Source: Nocardiopsis flavescens
GTDB taxonomy: Bacteria > Actinomycetota > Actinomycetes > Streptosporangiales > Streptosporangiaceae
Length of the DNA: 64,000 bases
Reading direction: 5' to 3'
Assembly: GCF_900141985.1 (NCBI RefSeq)
Contig: NZ_FQZK01000001.1
Span: 124,001-188,000, forward strand
Positions 1 to 7,748 of the stretch are shown here, one piece after another (the first letter of the stretch is position 1; every line of letters begins with the position of its first letter). Both the position numbers and the translations under genes were made by a program. Below the pieces are notes generated by a model that was given only the letters and a program-made list of their open reading frames with translations, had not been told where the DNA came from and did no database searches.

Positions 1-1285
1 CCTCGTACACCGCCGACAGCCGGTTGGACGCCGTCTCGTCCGGACCCACCAGGCGGAACGTCTCCGGGTTGGCGCGGATCACGTCGCGCAGGAAGTGCCC
101 CAGCACCCGGGTCGCCTCCCCGATGTGCGTCCCGTGCCCCTCGAACTCCAGCCCGTAGTCCCGAAAGTCCGGCAGCCGCAGGTCCTGGAGCAGCAGCCCC
201 CCGTTGGCGTGCGGGTTCGCGCTCATCCGCCGCCCGCCCTCCGGCGGCAGCGAGCGCAGCGCCTCCACCGGGGCGCCCTCCCCGTCGAACAGCTCACCGG
301 GCCGGTACGACAGCATCCACTCCCGCAGCATCCGCCGGTGCTCCTCGTTGGAGCGCACCTGCGCCAGCGGCACCTGGTGGGACCGCCAGGTGCCCTCCAC
401 CGGCACCCCGTCCACCTCGCTCGGCCCCGTCCACCCCTTGGGCGAGCGCAGGACGATCGCCGGCCACACCGGCCGCCCCTCCAGCCCCGACGTGCGCGCC
501 CTGCGCTGGATGTCGGCGATCATGTCCAGCGCCTCGTCCAGGGCCTGCGCCATCCGCCCGTGCATGTACTCCGGGTCGTCGCCGCTCACCACGATCGGGT
601 GGTAGCCGTGGCCCTCGAACCGCTGGAGCAGCTCCTCCTCGGGGATGCGCGCCGACACGGTGGGCCCGGCGATCTTGTAGCCGTTCAGGTGCAGGATCGG
701 CAGCACCGCCCCGTCGCCCACCGGGTCCAGGAACTTGTTGGAGTCCCAGCTGCCCGCCAGCGGCCCGGTCTCGGCCTCGCCGTCGCCCACGATGCAGGCG
801 ACCACCAGGTCCGGGTTGTCGAACGCGGCGCCGAACGCGTGCGCCAGCGAGTAGCCCAGCTCGCCGCCCTCGTGGATGGACCCGGGGGTCTCCGGGGCGA
901 CGTGGCTGGGGATGCCGCCGGGGAAGGAGAACTGGCGGAAGAGGCGCCGCATGCCCGGCTCGTCGCGGGTGACGTCCCGGTAGACCTCGCTGTAGCCGCC
1001 CTCCAGCCAGGCGTTGGCGACGGCGGCGGGGCCGCCGTGGCCGGGGCCCATGATGTAGATCATGTCGAGGTCGCGGGCCTTGATGACCCGGTTCAGGTGG
1101 GCGTAGCAGAAGTTGAGGCCGGGCGTGGTGCCCCAGTGCCCCAGCAGGCGGGGCTTGATGTGCTCGGGGCGCAGCTCCTCCCGCAGGAGGGGGTTGTCGA
1201 GCAGGTAGATCTGGCCGACGGAGAGGTAGTTGGCGGCGCGCCAGTAGGCGTCGATGCGTTGGATTTCGTCCTGGCCGAGTCCCAT
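1..1285 (-). CDS. xfp: Phosphoketolase (XFP family), 3' part outside the window
   Basis: Thiamine-diphosphate enzyme that cleaves xylulose 5-phosphate (often also fructose 6-phosphate) with phosphate to acetyl phosphate plus a triose or tetrose phosphate in the cytoplasmic phosphoketolase shunt. The first 428 residues are visible; the family is usually near 800, so the gene leaves at the left edge rather than being broken. Seen: [11 protein letters not shown] at residues 49-59, MGPGHGGPA near 79-87 and the cofactor-binding GDGEAETG near 167-174, all hallmarks of the N-terminal XFP domain. The ATG at 1283-1285 follows GGGAGGAAA at good spacing, which fixes the start. Substrate range (Xu5P only or dual) cannot be told from this part. 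Confidence 0.95.
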   Translation of the reverse strand, partial: MGLGQDEIQRIDAYWRAANYLSVGQIYLLDNPLLREELRPEHIKPRLLGHWGTTPGLNFCYAHLNRVIKARDLDMIYIMGPGHGGPAAVANAWLEGGYSEVYRDVTRDEPGMRRLFRQFSFPGGIPSHVAPETPGSIHEGGELGYSLAHAFGAAFDNPDLVVACIVGDGEAETGPLAGSWDSNKFLDPVGDGAVLPILHLNGYKIAGPTVSARIPEEELLQRFEGHGYHPIVVSGDDPEYMHGRMAQALDEALDMIADIQRRARTSGLEGRPVWPAIVLRSPKGWTGPSEVDGVPVEGTWRSHQVPLAQVRSNEEHRRMLREWMLSYRPGELFDGEGAPVEALRSLPPEGGRRMSANPHANGGLLLQDLRLPDFRDYGLEFEGHGTHIGEATRVLGHFLRDVIRANPETFRLVGPDETASNRLSAVYE

Positions 1286-1513
1286 GCGTTTCCTCCCTGG
1301 ATGTGCGGTCGGGGGAGTGCGGGACCGGCGGGCACCACTGGTACGGGGGAGGGCCCGTCGATCAGGGCCACGGTAACCGCCGGGGATCGGGGAACTCCAG
1401 ACGCCGAGCCGGTTCGGTGACCTTTGGGGAGGGGTGGGAGGGGACGGCCTGAAACAGTCAGATGTGCTTATAGAGATCAGATGGCATGAAAGCTCTCAAA
1501 GACACGCAAATGA

Positions 1514-1533
1514 TGCATAAAGCATGTTATGCA
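1514..1533. repeat. AT-rich inverted repeat
   Basis: Arms TGCATAA (1514-1520) and TTATGCA (1527-1533) are perfect reverse complements with a 6-nt spacer, inside one of two AT-rich islets. It could be an operator or part of an old element end. It lies about 230 bases upstream of the phosphoketolase start. Confidence 0.5.
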
Positions 1534-1668
1534 GCAAAACTCCTGAGGCGCGGGAGGAGGGGCGAGCGGGGGACGGGGGTGGGCTCCACGGGCCGGGGCG
1601 GGTGGGGGCGCTTCGCGCGGGGGTGCGTGGGAATCCCGCGGCGGGCGGTCCGGGTGCTTCCTTCGCCG

Positions 1669-1796
1669 TGACGCTCCGGAGTCGGTGGCCACCGAACGCC
1701 GCCGAGGTGTCCGGAGGCGTGCGGGGATCCCGTTCTCCGGCGCGCGAATCCTCGAAACGCTTCACCCGCCATGACGCTTCGGAGTCGATGGTCACC
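1669..1796. repeat. Imperfect direct repeat, two 25-nt copies
   Basis: Copies at 1669-1693 and 1772-1796 both begin TGACGCT and end CACC, differing at three positions. The start-to-start distance is 103 nt. The left copy contains a perfect 12-bp palindrome CGGTGGCCACCG at 1683-1694. Function is unknown. Confidence 0.6.
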
Positions 1797-1834
1797 CGCA
1801 GTCACCAGGGCGCCCGGGGCGTTTCCGGGGGCGC

Positions 1835-1925
1835 TCCGCACCGTCTCGGTGTCGTCGACGGCACCGGCGGAGCCGTATGCGACCTGCCGGGCCGGGGTCC
1901 GCGGTCGGCACCGAGACGGTGCGGA
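1835..1925. repeat. Perfect 17-bp inverted repeat with 57-nt loop
   Basis: Left arm TCCGCACCGTCTCGGTG (1835-1851) and right arm CACCGAGACGGTGCGGA (1909-1925) are exact reverse complements. Seventeen matching bases at this distance are unlikely by chance even in GC-rich DNA. There is no T-run, so it is not an obvious terminator. It could be a small folded RNA, a recombination site or a mobile-element remnant. Confidence 0.6.
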
Positions 1926-1987
1926 TGCGCAGATCGCCTGCCGCACAGGCGTTCCAGCCCCTCTCGGACACTTTCAGTCCACCGCCG

Positions 1988-2001
1988 ATAATGCACATTA
2001 T
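1988..2001. repeat. AT-rich palindromic site
   Basis: ATAATG-CA-CATTAT: 6-bp perfect arms with a 2-nt centre, in the second AT-rich islet. It has the shape of a small operator, but no gene start lies close by. Confidence 0.4.
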
Positions 2002-2316
2002 GTCAAGTAAACCTCCGGAAGGCCCTCCCCACAGGCGATGTGCGCCCAGGAGGCACGGAAGGACCGTTCCCGACCTCCACTCTCCCCGCAGTGAGGGCCC
2101 GGACGCGGACCCGACTCCGAGGATCACGAGGGGCACCCCCGTCACCTGGCAGGACACGGCGGCGCGACGCCTATGGCGGCGCACGGGTCCGCCGTCCCCT
2201 TCGACGGCGTAGCCGACACGGTCTCGGCCATGTGCGGCGCGCACGCCCAGGTGATGTCCGCGACGGAGCCGTCCGTGGGACTGCGCCCGGCCGGTGCCGA
2301 CCGTCGACGAGCCCAC

Positions 2317-2601
2317 CGCGCCCCTGGCCGAACGCGCGGACCCTTGGGTCGCCGACCGCGTCATGGACGCCTTCCAGGGCACGTTGCCGCGCCGGCGGGC
2401 AACCGTCCGGTGCTGTACGTGGACGGCGTGGTGACGGGTGCGTGGCGTCAGCGGCGTTCGGGGCGTCGGCCGGAGGTGACGGTGGAGGCGCTGGTGCCGC
2501 TGTCGGGTGCGCGGCGTGCGAGGGTGGCGGAGCAGGTGGCGCGGATCGGCGGCGTGCCTCGGTTGGTGTTCGTCGAGGTCAGGGTGGGGCCGCACGCTTG
2601 A
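2317..2601 (+). pseudogene. Remnant of a winged-helix DNA-binding (AlkZ-like) protein, C-terminal end
   Basis: The last about 65 codons (2401-2601) read as VLYVDGVVTGAW, then TVEALVPLSGARRARVAEQV. This resembles the C-terminal beta-strand and helix of the winged-helix DNA-binding/AlkZ-like family, which commonly ends VDGFV.GTW......V.PF.PL....R..V..E. Upstream codons in this frame lose protein character; residues reading DPWVADRVMDAFQ appear in another frame near 2335-2370, suggesting frameshift decay. No intact N-terminal part is present. It is probably a dead gene; the family assignment rests on a short match. Confidence 0.4.
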
Positions 2602-2911
2602 AGTGGTGCCTCTCCCCCGCAGCCCGGACGCCGTTCGTCACTCTCCGTGATCACCGTGCCGCTCCCCCGCGCTGTCCGCGTCGGCTGGGCCGGAAGGGCG
2701 TTCGGACGGGTTTTCGGTGATAGCCGTCACATTCGATCACCGTTTGTCACCGCGCGATCGGGTAGTGGGAGGGTGCACTCGCAGCCCTGCCCCGTGCGGG
2801 CTCTCGAAGTCCCGGGGCGGACGAGCGCGAGTGCGGGCCGCGCGCCGATCGGGGGTGACGCGCGTGGCCGCGCCGGGGCCTCGGTCGGGGGATCCGAGGT
2901 CGGCGCAACCG

Positions 2912-2952
2912 CGAAGGCCCCCGCACGGCACTCGTGTCGCGCGGGGGCTTCG
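2912..2952 (+). terminator. GC-rich hairpin, probable terminator
   Basis: Left arm CGAAGGCCCCCGC (2912-2924) pairs with GCGGGGGCTTCG (2941-2952) with one bulged base. It has the form of an actinobacterial terminator without a U-tract, downstream of the pseudogene remnant and before the phosphotransferase gene. A 7-bp inverted repeat CGGTGAT/ATCACCG also lies upstream at 2715-2742. Confidence 0.5.
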
Positions 2953-3115
2953 TGGCCCTCTCCCCCGCCTGCGCCGCACCGTCCGCCGCGGCCTTCCTTC
3001 CCCGTCCCGGGTGCGGTCCCGGATCTCGGCCGGGAGGTCCCGTGGCCGGTGTGTCCGCGGCTTCGTCGGCGGGGGACGTCGAAGCGGTCGGGGGCGCGGT
3101 CGTGGACGGAACCCG

Positions 3116-3121
3116 TAGGGT
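3116..3121 (+). promoter_or_regulatory. Candidate -10 element of a near-leaderless promoter
   Basis: TAGGGT ends 8 nt before the ATG at 3130. No Shine-Dalgarno sequence is visible between them, so transcription probably starts at or next to the start codon. No clear -35 is seen. Confidence 0.4.
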
Positions 3122-3129
3122 TGCTCCGC

Positions 3130-4047
3130 ATGACCGACGTCGAGATCACCGCGGGGCTCGTCCGCGAGCTGCTGCGGGACCGGTACCCGGATCTGGCCGG
3201 GCTGCCCCTGCGCGAGGTGGAGGGCGGCTGGGGCAATCAGATGTGGCGCCTGGGTGACGGGTTGGCCGTGCGGATCCAGCGCATGGACACCGGTCCCGGT
3301 CCCCAGCTCAAGGAGCGCCGGTGGCTTCCGGTACTGGCCCCGCGCCTGCCGCTGCCGATCCCCGTGCCGGTGCGCGACGGTGCGCCCTCCGCGCGCTTTC
3401 CCAAGATGTGGACGGTCATGACGTGGGTGCCGGGCCTGCCGCTGGACCGCGGGGAGATCACCCGTGGCGGGCACGCGGCCGATACCCTGGCGGCGTTCCT
3501 CCGGGCGCTGCACGTGTCGGCGCCCGTCGACGCGCCGGTCGACGAGGGCCGGGGGGCGCACCCCCGGGACTGTACGGACGGCTTCGAGCGGTTCCTCGGC
3601 TCCGTCGGCGCCGGTGCGGTCGGAGCCGACGAAGCCGAGGTGCGGGCCGTGTGGGAGGACGCCGTCGCGGCCCCCGCGTGGGAGGGACCGCCGGTGTGGG
3701 TGCACGGGGACCTGCATCCCGCGAACGTGGTCGTCGCGGACGGGACGCTGGCGGGTGTCGTCGACTTCGGCGACCTGTTCGCCGGGGATCCGGCGGTGGA
3801 CCTGGCCGCCGCCTGGGTGCTGCTGCCGGCGGGTTCGGCCGCGCGTTTCTTCTCGGCGTACGGGGCGGCAGACGGGGCGACGGTCCGGCGGGCCCGCGGG
3901 CTGGCCGTGCTGAAGAGCCTGTTCCTGATGCTGATGGGCCGGAACGGGGAGCTCGGCCTGCCCGGCGGCAAGCCGGCGTGGGGCCCGGCTGGGCGGGCGG
4001 CGCTCGACCGGGTGCTGGGCGGGGACCTGAGAGAGTTCCGCGTGTAG
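3130..4047 (+). CDS. Aminoglycoside phosphotransferase (APH) family kinase
   Basis: A 305-residue small-molecule kinase with the protein-kinase-like APH fold. The catalytic Brenner motif HGDLHPANV is at residues 192-200 and the metal-binding DFGD at 212-215; the N-terminal nucleotide-binding lobe includes GGWGNQMWRLGDGLAVRIQR. Such enzymes phosphorylate aminoglycosides, macrolides or other hydroxylated metabolites with ATP or GTP; substrate cannot be read from sequence. The ATG at 3130 is preferred over an upstream in-frame extension from 2647, whose sequence is not protein-like; the TAGGGT at 3116 fits a leaderless start. The gene stands alone, followed by a 426-base gap. Intrinsic resistance is possible but unproven. 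Confidence 0.85.
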   Translation: MTDVEITAGLVRELLRDRYPDLAGLPLREVEGGWGNQMWRLGDGLAVRIQRMDTGPGPQLKERRWLPVLAPRLPLPIPVPVRDGAPSARFPKMWTVMTWVPGLPLDRGEITRGGHAADTLAAFLRALHVSAPVDAPVDEGRGAHPRDCTDGFERFLGSVGAGAVGADEAEVRAVWEDAVAAPAWEGPPVWVHGDLHPANVVVADGTLAGVVDFGDLFAGDPAVDLAAAWVLLPAGSAARFFSAYGAADGATVRRARGLAVLKSLFLMLMGRNGELGLPGGKPAWGPAGRAALDRVLGGDLREFRV

Positions 4048-4473
4048 GCCGGCGGTGTGCCCGGTCGGGCGGTCGGGCGCGGTCCTTCTGGTCGTGGGGG
4101 GAACACGCGGTCCGGTGCGTGGGCCGGGTCTTCTCCCGCCGGGCCGGCGGGCGCGGGAGGGCGGCCGGAGCGGATGGCGCGCTTCGGCCGAATTCCGTGC
4201 GGTGGCGGGTCGTGGGACCGTTCCGGAGGGCGGATCCGGCGTTCCGGATCACGGTGTTAGCATCGCGATGCACCGCATTCCGAGTTCTCCCGCTCCCGGC
4301 GATCATCCGGTTGTCCGACAGTACACGGAACCCCGTTTCCCCTGCTTTTCTGAAAAGCCGATGCCGGGTTCTCCGGCATGGAATTACCGCCGATCGCCGT
4401 GGGCTGTGGCAGCCCTGGAAACGGCGTCCCACCCTCCCCGGTTGCCGCTCGACCGTGAACCTGCGAGGCGCGC
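4048..4473. other. Intergenic region with two consecutive small hairpins
   Basis: No gene is supported. Close to the downstream membrane-protein gene are GCTTTTC-T-GAAAAGC (4344-4358) and ATGCCGG-loop-CCGGCAT (4361-4379), two perfect inverted repeats in tandem. G+C falls noticeably from about 4250 onward. They may form an operator or 5' leader structure for the gene at 4474; a terminator role is less likely so far from 4047. Confidence 0.5.
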
Positions 4474-4953
4474 ATGACCGTTGCCGAGAAGATCCTCAGA
4501 GTATCCGCGGGCAGCGGTCTGCACGCGTGTGTCATGCTCCTCTTCCCCGCCGGTGTCCACGGCGATCTGGCGCCGTTGCGCGTCTTCGCCGCCTTCTGTC
4601 TGGCCTACCTGGTGTTCGTCTTTCTGAACGCCTCAGTGGGAGCCGTGGCACTCGCCTTTTCCAGGGGAAAGGAATCCCCGGACGGCCGGGGCGCCCCGCG
4701 GGCTCCTGTTCGGGCCTCCTCTGTTTTGGTGGCGCTGCTGTACGCGGCCCTGCCGGCGTCCCTTGTGCTGAGCTGGGGTGTCTCGGCGGACACCGTGCTC
4801 CTTTCCTCGGTGGCGTTCGCCCTCGGTTTCCTCTTGCAGTGGTTCGCCCTTGAGGTGGCGTTCTCGAAAGCTCTCGGGAAGTTCATTCTGTGCTTCTTCC
4901 TGGTGCTTCCCGTCCTCATGGTCTGGGGCCTTTCCGCGGCCGTCGCGCAGTGA
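4474..4953 (+). CDS. Hypothetical four-helix membrane protein
   Basis: A 159-residue protein I do not recognise. Four hydrophobic segments are visible at roughly residues 17-30, 37-60, 83-102 and 108-155 (the last may be two helices around ALGFLLQWFALEV and FILCFFLVLPVLMVWGL). A basic/proline-rich loop FSRGKESPDGRGAPRAPVR lies between the second and third helices. Base composition is markedly lower than the neighbours: the line at 4861-4920 counts 31/60 G+C. This is partly the effect of membrane codons but also suggests acquisition. It stands alone between a kinase and a flavin-binding protein, so context gives no function. Confidence 0.7.
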   Translation: MTVAEKILRVSAGSGLHACVMLLFPAGVHGDLAPLRVFAAFCLAYLVFVFLNASVGAVALAFSRGKESPDGRGAPRAPVRASSVLVALLYAALPASLVLSWGVSADTVLLSSVAFALGFLLQWFALEVAFSKALGKFILCFFLVLPVLMVWGLSAAVAQ

Positions 4954-5015
4954 TCCCCCACCGGTGCGGCACCTCCCCCGTCGACGGTTCGCCGTGCGTC
5001 GAAGCCTCCCCTGCC

Positions 5016-5021
5016 TAGGGT
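5016..5021 (+). promoter_or_regulatory. Candidate -10 of a near-leaderless promoter
   Basis: TAGGGT ends 8 nt before the ATG at 5030, exactly the arrangement seen at 3116 before the phosphotransferase. No Shine-Dalgarno sequence intervenes. Confidence 0.4.
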
Positions 5022-5029
5022 CGCCTTCC

Positions 5030-5677
5030 ATGAGTTCTGACAGACACGTACGGCCGTCGGCCGGTGCCGGAGGGCACGTCCGGATCGAACCCCGCATCCT
5101 GTACTTCGGGACCCCGGTGGCCCTGCTCTCGACGCTCAACGGCGACGGGACGCCCAACCTGGCACCGGTGTCCTCGGTGTGGGCGTTGGGGATGACGGTG
5201 GTGCTGGGCCTGGGCGCCACGGGGCAGACGGCGCTCAACCTGCGGGAGCGCCCCGAGCTGGTGGTCAACCTGCCTTCGGAGGACCTGTGGGAGCGGGTGG
5301 AGCGGTTGGCGCCGCTGACCGGGCGCAGCCCGGTGCCCGGGGGGAAGCCGCCGGGGTGCCGGTTCGAGGCGGACAAGTTCGGTGCGGCGGGGCTGACGGA
5401 GCTGGGTTCGGATCTCGTGGGCCCGCCGCGTGTGGGCGAGTGCCCGTTGCAGTTGGAGGCGCGTGTGCGCGGGGTGCGGGCGGACGGTTCGGGAGCCCAC
5501 GTCGTGGTGGAGGCCGAGGTGGTGCGCGTCCATGCGGCGCAGGACGTGGTGGTGCCCGGTACTGACCACGTGGATCCCGGGCGCTGGCGGCCGCTGGTGT
5601 ACAGCTTTCGGCACTACTTCGGTCTCGGGGGCGAGCTGGGGTGGTCCCACCGCTCGGAGACTCCAGCCGGGCGCTGA
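5030..5677 (+). CDS. Flavin reductase-like (FMN-binding split-barrel) protein
   Basis: A 215-residue protein resembling flavoredoxin / flavin reductase-like domains that bind FMN in a split barrel. Seen: STLNGDGTPNLAPVSSVWALG at residues 36-56 (the canonical strand-turn following the N-terminal helix), then TALNLRERPELVVNLPSEDLWERVE, and a second half with EAEVVRVHAAQDVV. These proteins act as flavin donors or cytoplasmic oxidoreductases; the partner is unknown because no monooxygenase lies next to it. The start at 5030 is chosen because sequence upstream in the same frame belongs to the previous gene's shadow. The gene is monocistronic. Confidence 0.8.
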   Translation: MSSDRHVRPSAGAGGHVRIEPRILYFGTPVALLSTLNGDGTPNLAPVSSVWALGMTVVLGLGATGQTALNLRERPELVVNLPSEDLWERVERLAPLTGRSPVPGGKPPGCRFEADKFGAAGLTELGSDLVGPPRVGECPLQLEARVRGVRADGSGAHVVVEAEVVRVHAAQDVVVPGTDHVDPGRWRPLVYSFRHYFGLGGELGWSHRSETPAGR

Positions 5678-5884
5678 GGGGCCGCGCGCTCCCCCGCCCC
5701 CTGGCGGCTCTCCGCCGTGCCGGACGGGTTGCGGCGGGGGTCGGCCGACAGGTGGCGCGAAGACGCGTCGCGCGGCTCCTCGGCGCGGTCGGGCGCCGCA
5801 TCGGAAGAGACCGGGGCCGGGGGCGGTGCGGGGCGGCGATCGCCACCGTGCGTCCGGCGCCGACGCGTGGGTCCGGGGTGGCGG

Positions 5885-6484
5885 TCAGCCGGTGAACAGC
5901 CGGTCCAGGTGGGCGGTCAGGACCTCCCGGGCGCGGTCCCTGGTCGTGTGGCCCAGGAGGGCCTGCATCCTGAGTCCGTCGGCCAGGGCGAGGGCCTCGG
6001 CGGCGGCCAGGGCGGGGTCGGTCCCGGTGTCGACGGTGCCCTCGTCGATGCCCCGGCGCACCGCCTGTTCCAGGAGTTGCTGGAGGTCGGCGTAGCCGCG
6101 GAGCAGGAAGGCCGCCAGGGGCGGCTCGACCACGGCGCGGGCGGTGAAGGCGGCGTTGACGCGCTGGGCCTCCTGTGCGCGGGGGCCGTCGTCGAGCAGG
6201 CCGCCCAGGACGGTGCGGACGAGGGTCCGCGGGCAGGACGGCTCCGGCGCCTCCTCCAGGCGCTCCAGTGTCGCGGCGACGTCCCGTTGGGCCACGTGTT
6301 CCAGGGCGAAGAGCAGCATCTCGTCCTTGGTCCGGAAGTAGTGCTGCACCCGGCCCATGGAGATGCCGGCCTGGGCCGCCACGTCGCGCAGGCTGACGGC
6401 CTCCAGTCCGCGCGCGGAGACCAGTGCGCAGACCGCGTCCGCGATCTGGGCACGTCGCTGCCGGTGGTCCACCTGTCTGGGCAT
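5885..6484 (-). CDS. TetR/AcrR family transcriptional regulator
   Basis: A 199-residue one-component repressor. The N-terminal HTH reads RDVAAQAGISMGRVQHYFRTKDEMLLFALEH cut around residues 35-62, typical of TetR; the C-terminal half is the ligand-binding helical core. The ATG at 6482-6484 follows GAGGGGGAAGCG. It is divergent from the secreted-protein gene at 6659, and the 175-base gap holds two overlapping perfect palindromes (6542-6576). A near-identical palindrome recurs before the membrane-protein gene at 7764. The inferred regulon is therefore tetR itself, the tandem secreted proteins and 7764. The ligand is unknown. Confidence 0.9.
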   Translation of the reverse strand: MPRQVDHRQRRAQIADAVCALVSARGLEAVSLRDVAAQAGISMGRVQHYFRTKDEMLLFALEHVAQRDVAATLERLEEAPEPSCPRTLVRTVLGGLLDDGPRAQEAQRVNAAFTARAVVEPPLAAFLLRGYADLQQLLEQAVRRGIDEGTVDTGTDPALAAAEALALADGLRMQALLGHTTRDRAREVLTAHLDRLFTG

Positions 6485-6499
6485 CGCTTCCCCCTCGTC

Positions 6500-6562
6500 G
6501 GTCTGAAGCATCGCACGGCGCGGCGCTCCTGGCGCCAAAGTTGCAATGCGAACGCATTGCAA
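6500..6562. repeat. Duplicated promoter segment, copy 1
   Basis: A 63-base block covering the tetR leader and first operator aligns without gaps to 7686-7748, with about eight mismatches. The first 31 bases (6500-6530) differ at only one position from 7686-7716. It shows that the regulatory region was duplicated together with downstream sequence. Confidence 0.8.
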
Positions 6563-6576
6563 TGCAGTTGCATTGC
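6542..6576. promoter_or_regulatory. Two overlapping palindromic operators for the TetR regulator
   Basis: Operator A is TGCAATGCG-AA-CGCATTGCA (6542-6561), perfect 9-bp arms. Operator B is GCAATGCA-GT-TGCATTGC (6559-6576), perfect 8-bp arms, sharing three bases with A. Both share the half-site GCAATGC and lie between the divergent tetR (6484) and secreted-protein gene (6659). Binding by the adjacent TetR is inferred from position and symmetry. Confidence 0.8.
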
Positions 6577-6652
6577 TACTACTTTGGATGCTGTGCGTCA
6601 CCGAAAGACCTCGGCGCGCATACACCCGCCTTCTCTGAACCGGAGAACCCCC

Positions 6653-7045
6653 TTGCGCATGAAGACCCTCTTCTCCCCCCTCCTGGTCGCCCTTATGGCG
6701 GTCGGACTGTTCGCGAGCACCGCTCCCGCCTCCGCCGCCACCGGACCCTCCGCGGCCCCGGCCGACGAGGTGTCGGCCCAGGCCTACCGCGTCACCGCCT
6801 GGAACAACGGGCCCACCCCGGTGCGTGCCGAGCCCAACAACAACAGCCGCCAGCTCAGTCATGTGGTGGCCCCGCACTCCTACAACGCCGAGTGCTGGGG
6901 GCGCTACCAGACCATCACCTATCTCGGCTACACCAGCAACGTGTGGGTCCGGCTGCGCCTGAACTCCGGCGGCGTCGGCTGGGTCACCGCGATCGCCCTC
7001 AGCGGCGACTACAAGGCCAACCTGCCTGCGGGTGCACGGTGCTGA
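6653..7045 (+). CDS. Secreted SH3-like two-cysteine protein, paralog 1
   Basis: A small exported protein of about 130 residues. A signal peptide is clear: MKTLFSPLLVALMAVGLFAS then TAPASA-A. The mature part contains YRVTAWNNGPTPVRAEPNNN and ends in a conserved block AECWGRYQTITYLGYTSNVW, VGWVTAIAL, GDYKANLPAGARC. The layout (rare-turn, WV.....GVGWV) resembles bacterial SH3-like domains. Two cysteines (in AECW and at the C-terminus) could form a disulfide. TTG at 6653 is 7 nt after CGGAG and fits the ribosome site better than ATG at 6659; both give the same signal peptide. It is a tandem paralog of the next gene, under the TetR operators. Role unknown. Confidence 0.75.
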   Translation: MRMKTLFSPLLVALMAVGLFASTAPASAATGPSAAPADEVSAQAYRVTAWNNGPTPVRAEPNNNSRQLSHVVAPHSYNAECWGRYQTITYLGYTSNVWVRLRLNSGGVGWVTAIALSGDYKANLPAGARC

Positions 7046-7074
7046 GCCGCGCAACGAGGGGCCCTGCCGCCCGG

Positions 7075-7434
7075 ATGAGGAGCGTCTTGGTCGCGGCCCT
7101 GCTCGCCTTCGTGGCGGTCGGCCCGCTCGCGGCGCCCGTCCCGGCCTCGGCGGAGGTGGAGCACGCGGCCACGTACACCGTGGTCCCGCGGGTGGGCATG
7201 ACGGTGCCCATACTCGACGGGACCAGTCCCCGCTCCCCCCGGCGCGACCACCTCGTGTGGCCGGACACCGCTCAGGCCGAGTGCTGGGGGCGCTACCAGT
7301 CCATCACCTTCGGCGGTTACACCGGCAATGTGTGGGTCCGGATCCGCCTGGACTATGGTTCGATCGGCTGGATTCCGGTTGTCGCCCTCCAGGGCGACTA
7401 CAAAGCCGACCTTCCTGCGAGTGCGCGGTGCTGA
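7075..7434 (+). CDS. Secreted SH3-like two-cysteine protein, paralog 2
   Basis: A 119-residue tandem paralog of the preceding gene: signal peptide MRSVLVAALLAFVAVGPLAA then PVPASA, and the shared C-terminal block AECWGRYQSITFGGYTGNVW, IGWIPVVAL, GDYKADLPASARC. The two conserved cysteines, the GYT.NVWVR and the C-terminal ARC are all retained, while the N-terminal halves have diverged (here YTVVPRVGMTVPILDG). Start at ATG 7075; a GTG at 7039 overlapping the upstream stop is an alternative and would place a long charged stretch before the signal peptide. It is probably co-transcribed with paralog 1. Possible roles include a secreted inhibitor, toxin or wall-binding domain; nothing decides. Confidence 0.75.
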   Translation: MRSVLVAALLAFVAVGPLAAPVPASAEVEHAATYTVVPRVGMTVPILDGTSPRSPRRDHLVWPDTAQAECWGRYQSITFGGYTGNVWVRIRLDYGSIGWIPVVALQGDYKADLPASARC

Positions 7435-7685
7435 TCGCCTGACACCTGGCCCGGGTCCCCCACATCGACCGACCGATCATCCCCGGCGGGGCCCTGACCA
7501 CGGGTTGGGGCCTCGCCAGAGGTTCAGTGCCTTCCCTGTGCGGCCACCTCCTGGATGAGCGCGGGCCGGGCGTCGAGAACACGGCCGAGGACACGGCTGC
7601 GCATATGGCCGAAGCCCTGCTCAAGGCTGGGCTTCGGCCAGTGCTGTGTCCGGAAAGGTTCGTCCGGGTGCTCTCACGCAGCGAT

Positions 7686-7748
7686 GGTCCGAAGCATCGC
7701 ACGGCGCGGCGCTCCTCGCACCATGGTTACAATGCAAGCGCATTGCAA
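7686..7748. repeat. Duplicated promoter segment, copy 2
   Basis: Aligns without gaps to 6500-6562. In copy 1 the left part is the tetR leader; here there is no tetR gene to its left, so the segment is a stranded duplicate that now drives the gene at 7764. Confidence 0.8.
7728..7747. promoter_or_regulatory. Third copy of the TetR operator
   Basis: TACAATGC-AAGC-GCATTGCA keeps the inner arms CAATGC/GCATTG and differs from operator A at three of 20 positions. It ends 16 nt before the ATG at 7764, an ideal place for repression. Confidence 0.75.

Larger units (their letters stand above)
1286..2319. other. Gene-poor region upstream of the phosphoketolase with repeats
   Basis: No convincing gene. 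Open frames on both strands have no family resemblance and mutually exclusive compositions. The stretch has two unusual AT-rich islets (around 1480-1540 and 1980-2010) in otherwise very GC-rich DNA. It also holds a 25-nt direct repeat with three mismatches (1669-1693 and 1772-1796) and a perfect 17-bp inverted repeat (1835-1851 with 1909-1925). The first 150 bases presumably hold the phosphoketolase promoter. The islets and repeats look like regulatory or decayed mobile sequence; nothing identifies them further. Confidence 0.6.

Noticed and set aside
1477..2601. Several ORFs on both strands as novel small genes
   Set aside because: No shared domain, no ribosome site, overlapping frames of equal quality; only the 2317-2601 remnant resembles a known family.
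2647..3129. N-terminal extension of the APH-like gene from 2647
   Set aside because: The extra 161 residues are Arg/Gly/Pro-rich, cross a terminator-like hairpin and lie before the conserved kinase start at 3130.
7524..7673. Minus-strand 49-codon frame annotated as a gene
   Set aside because: No start codon at a sensible place, no ribosome site and no family; kept only as an observation about the duplicated promoter.
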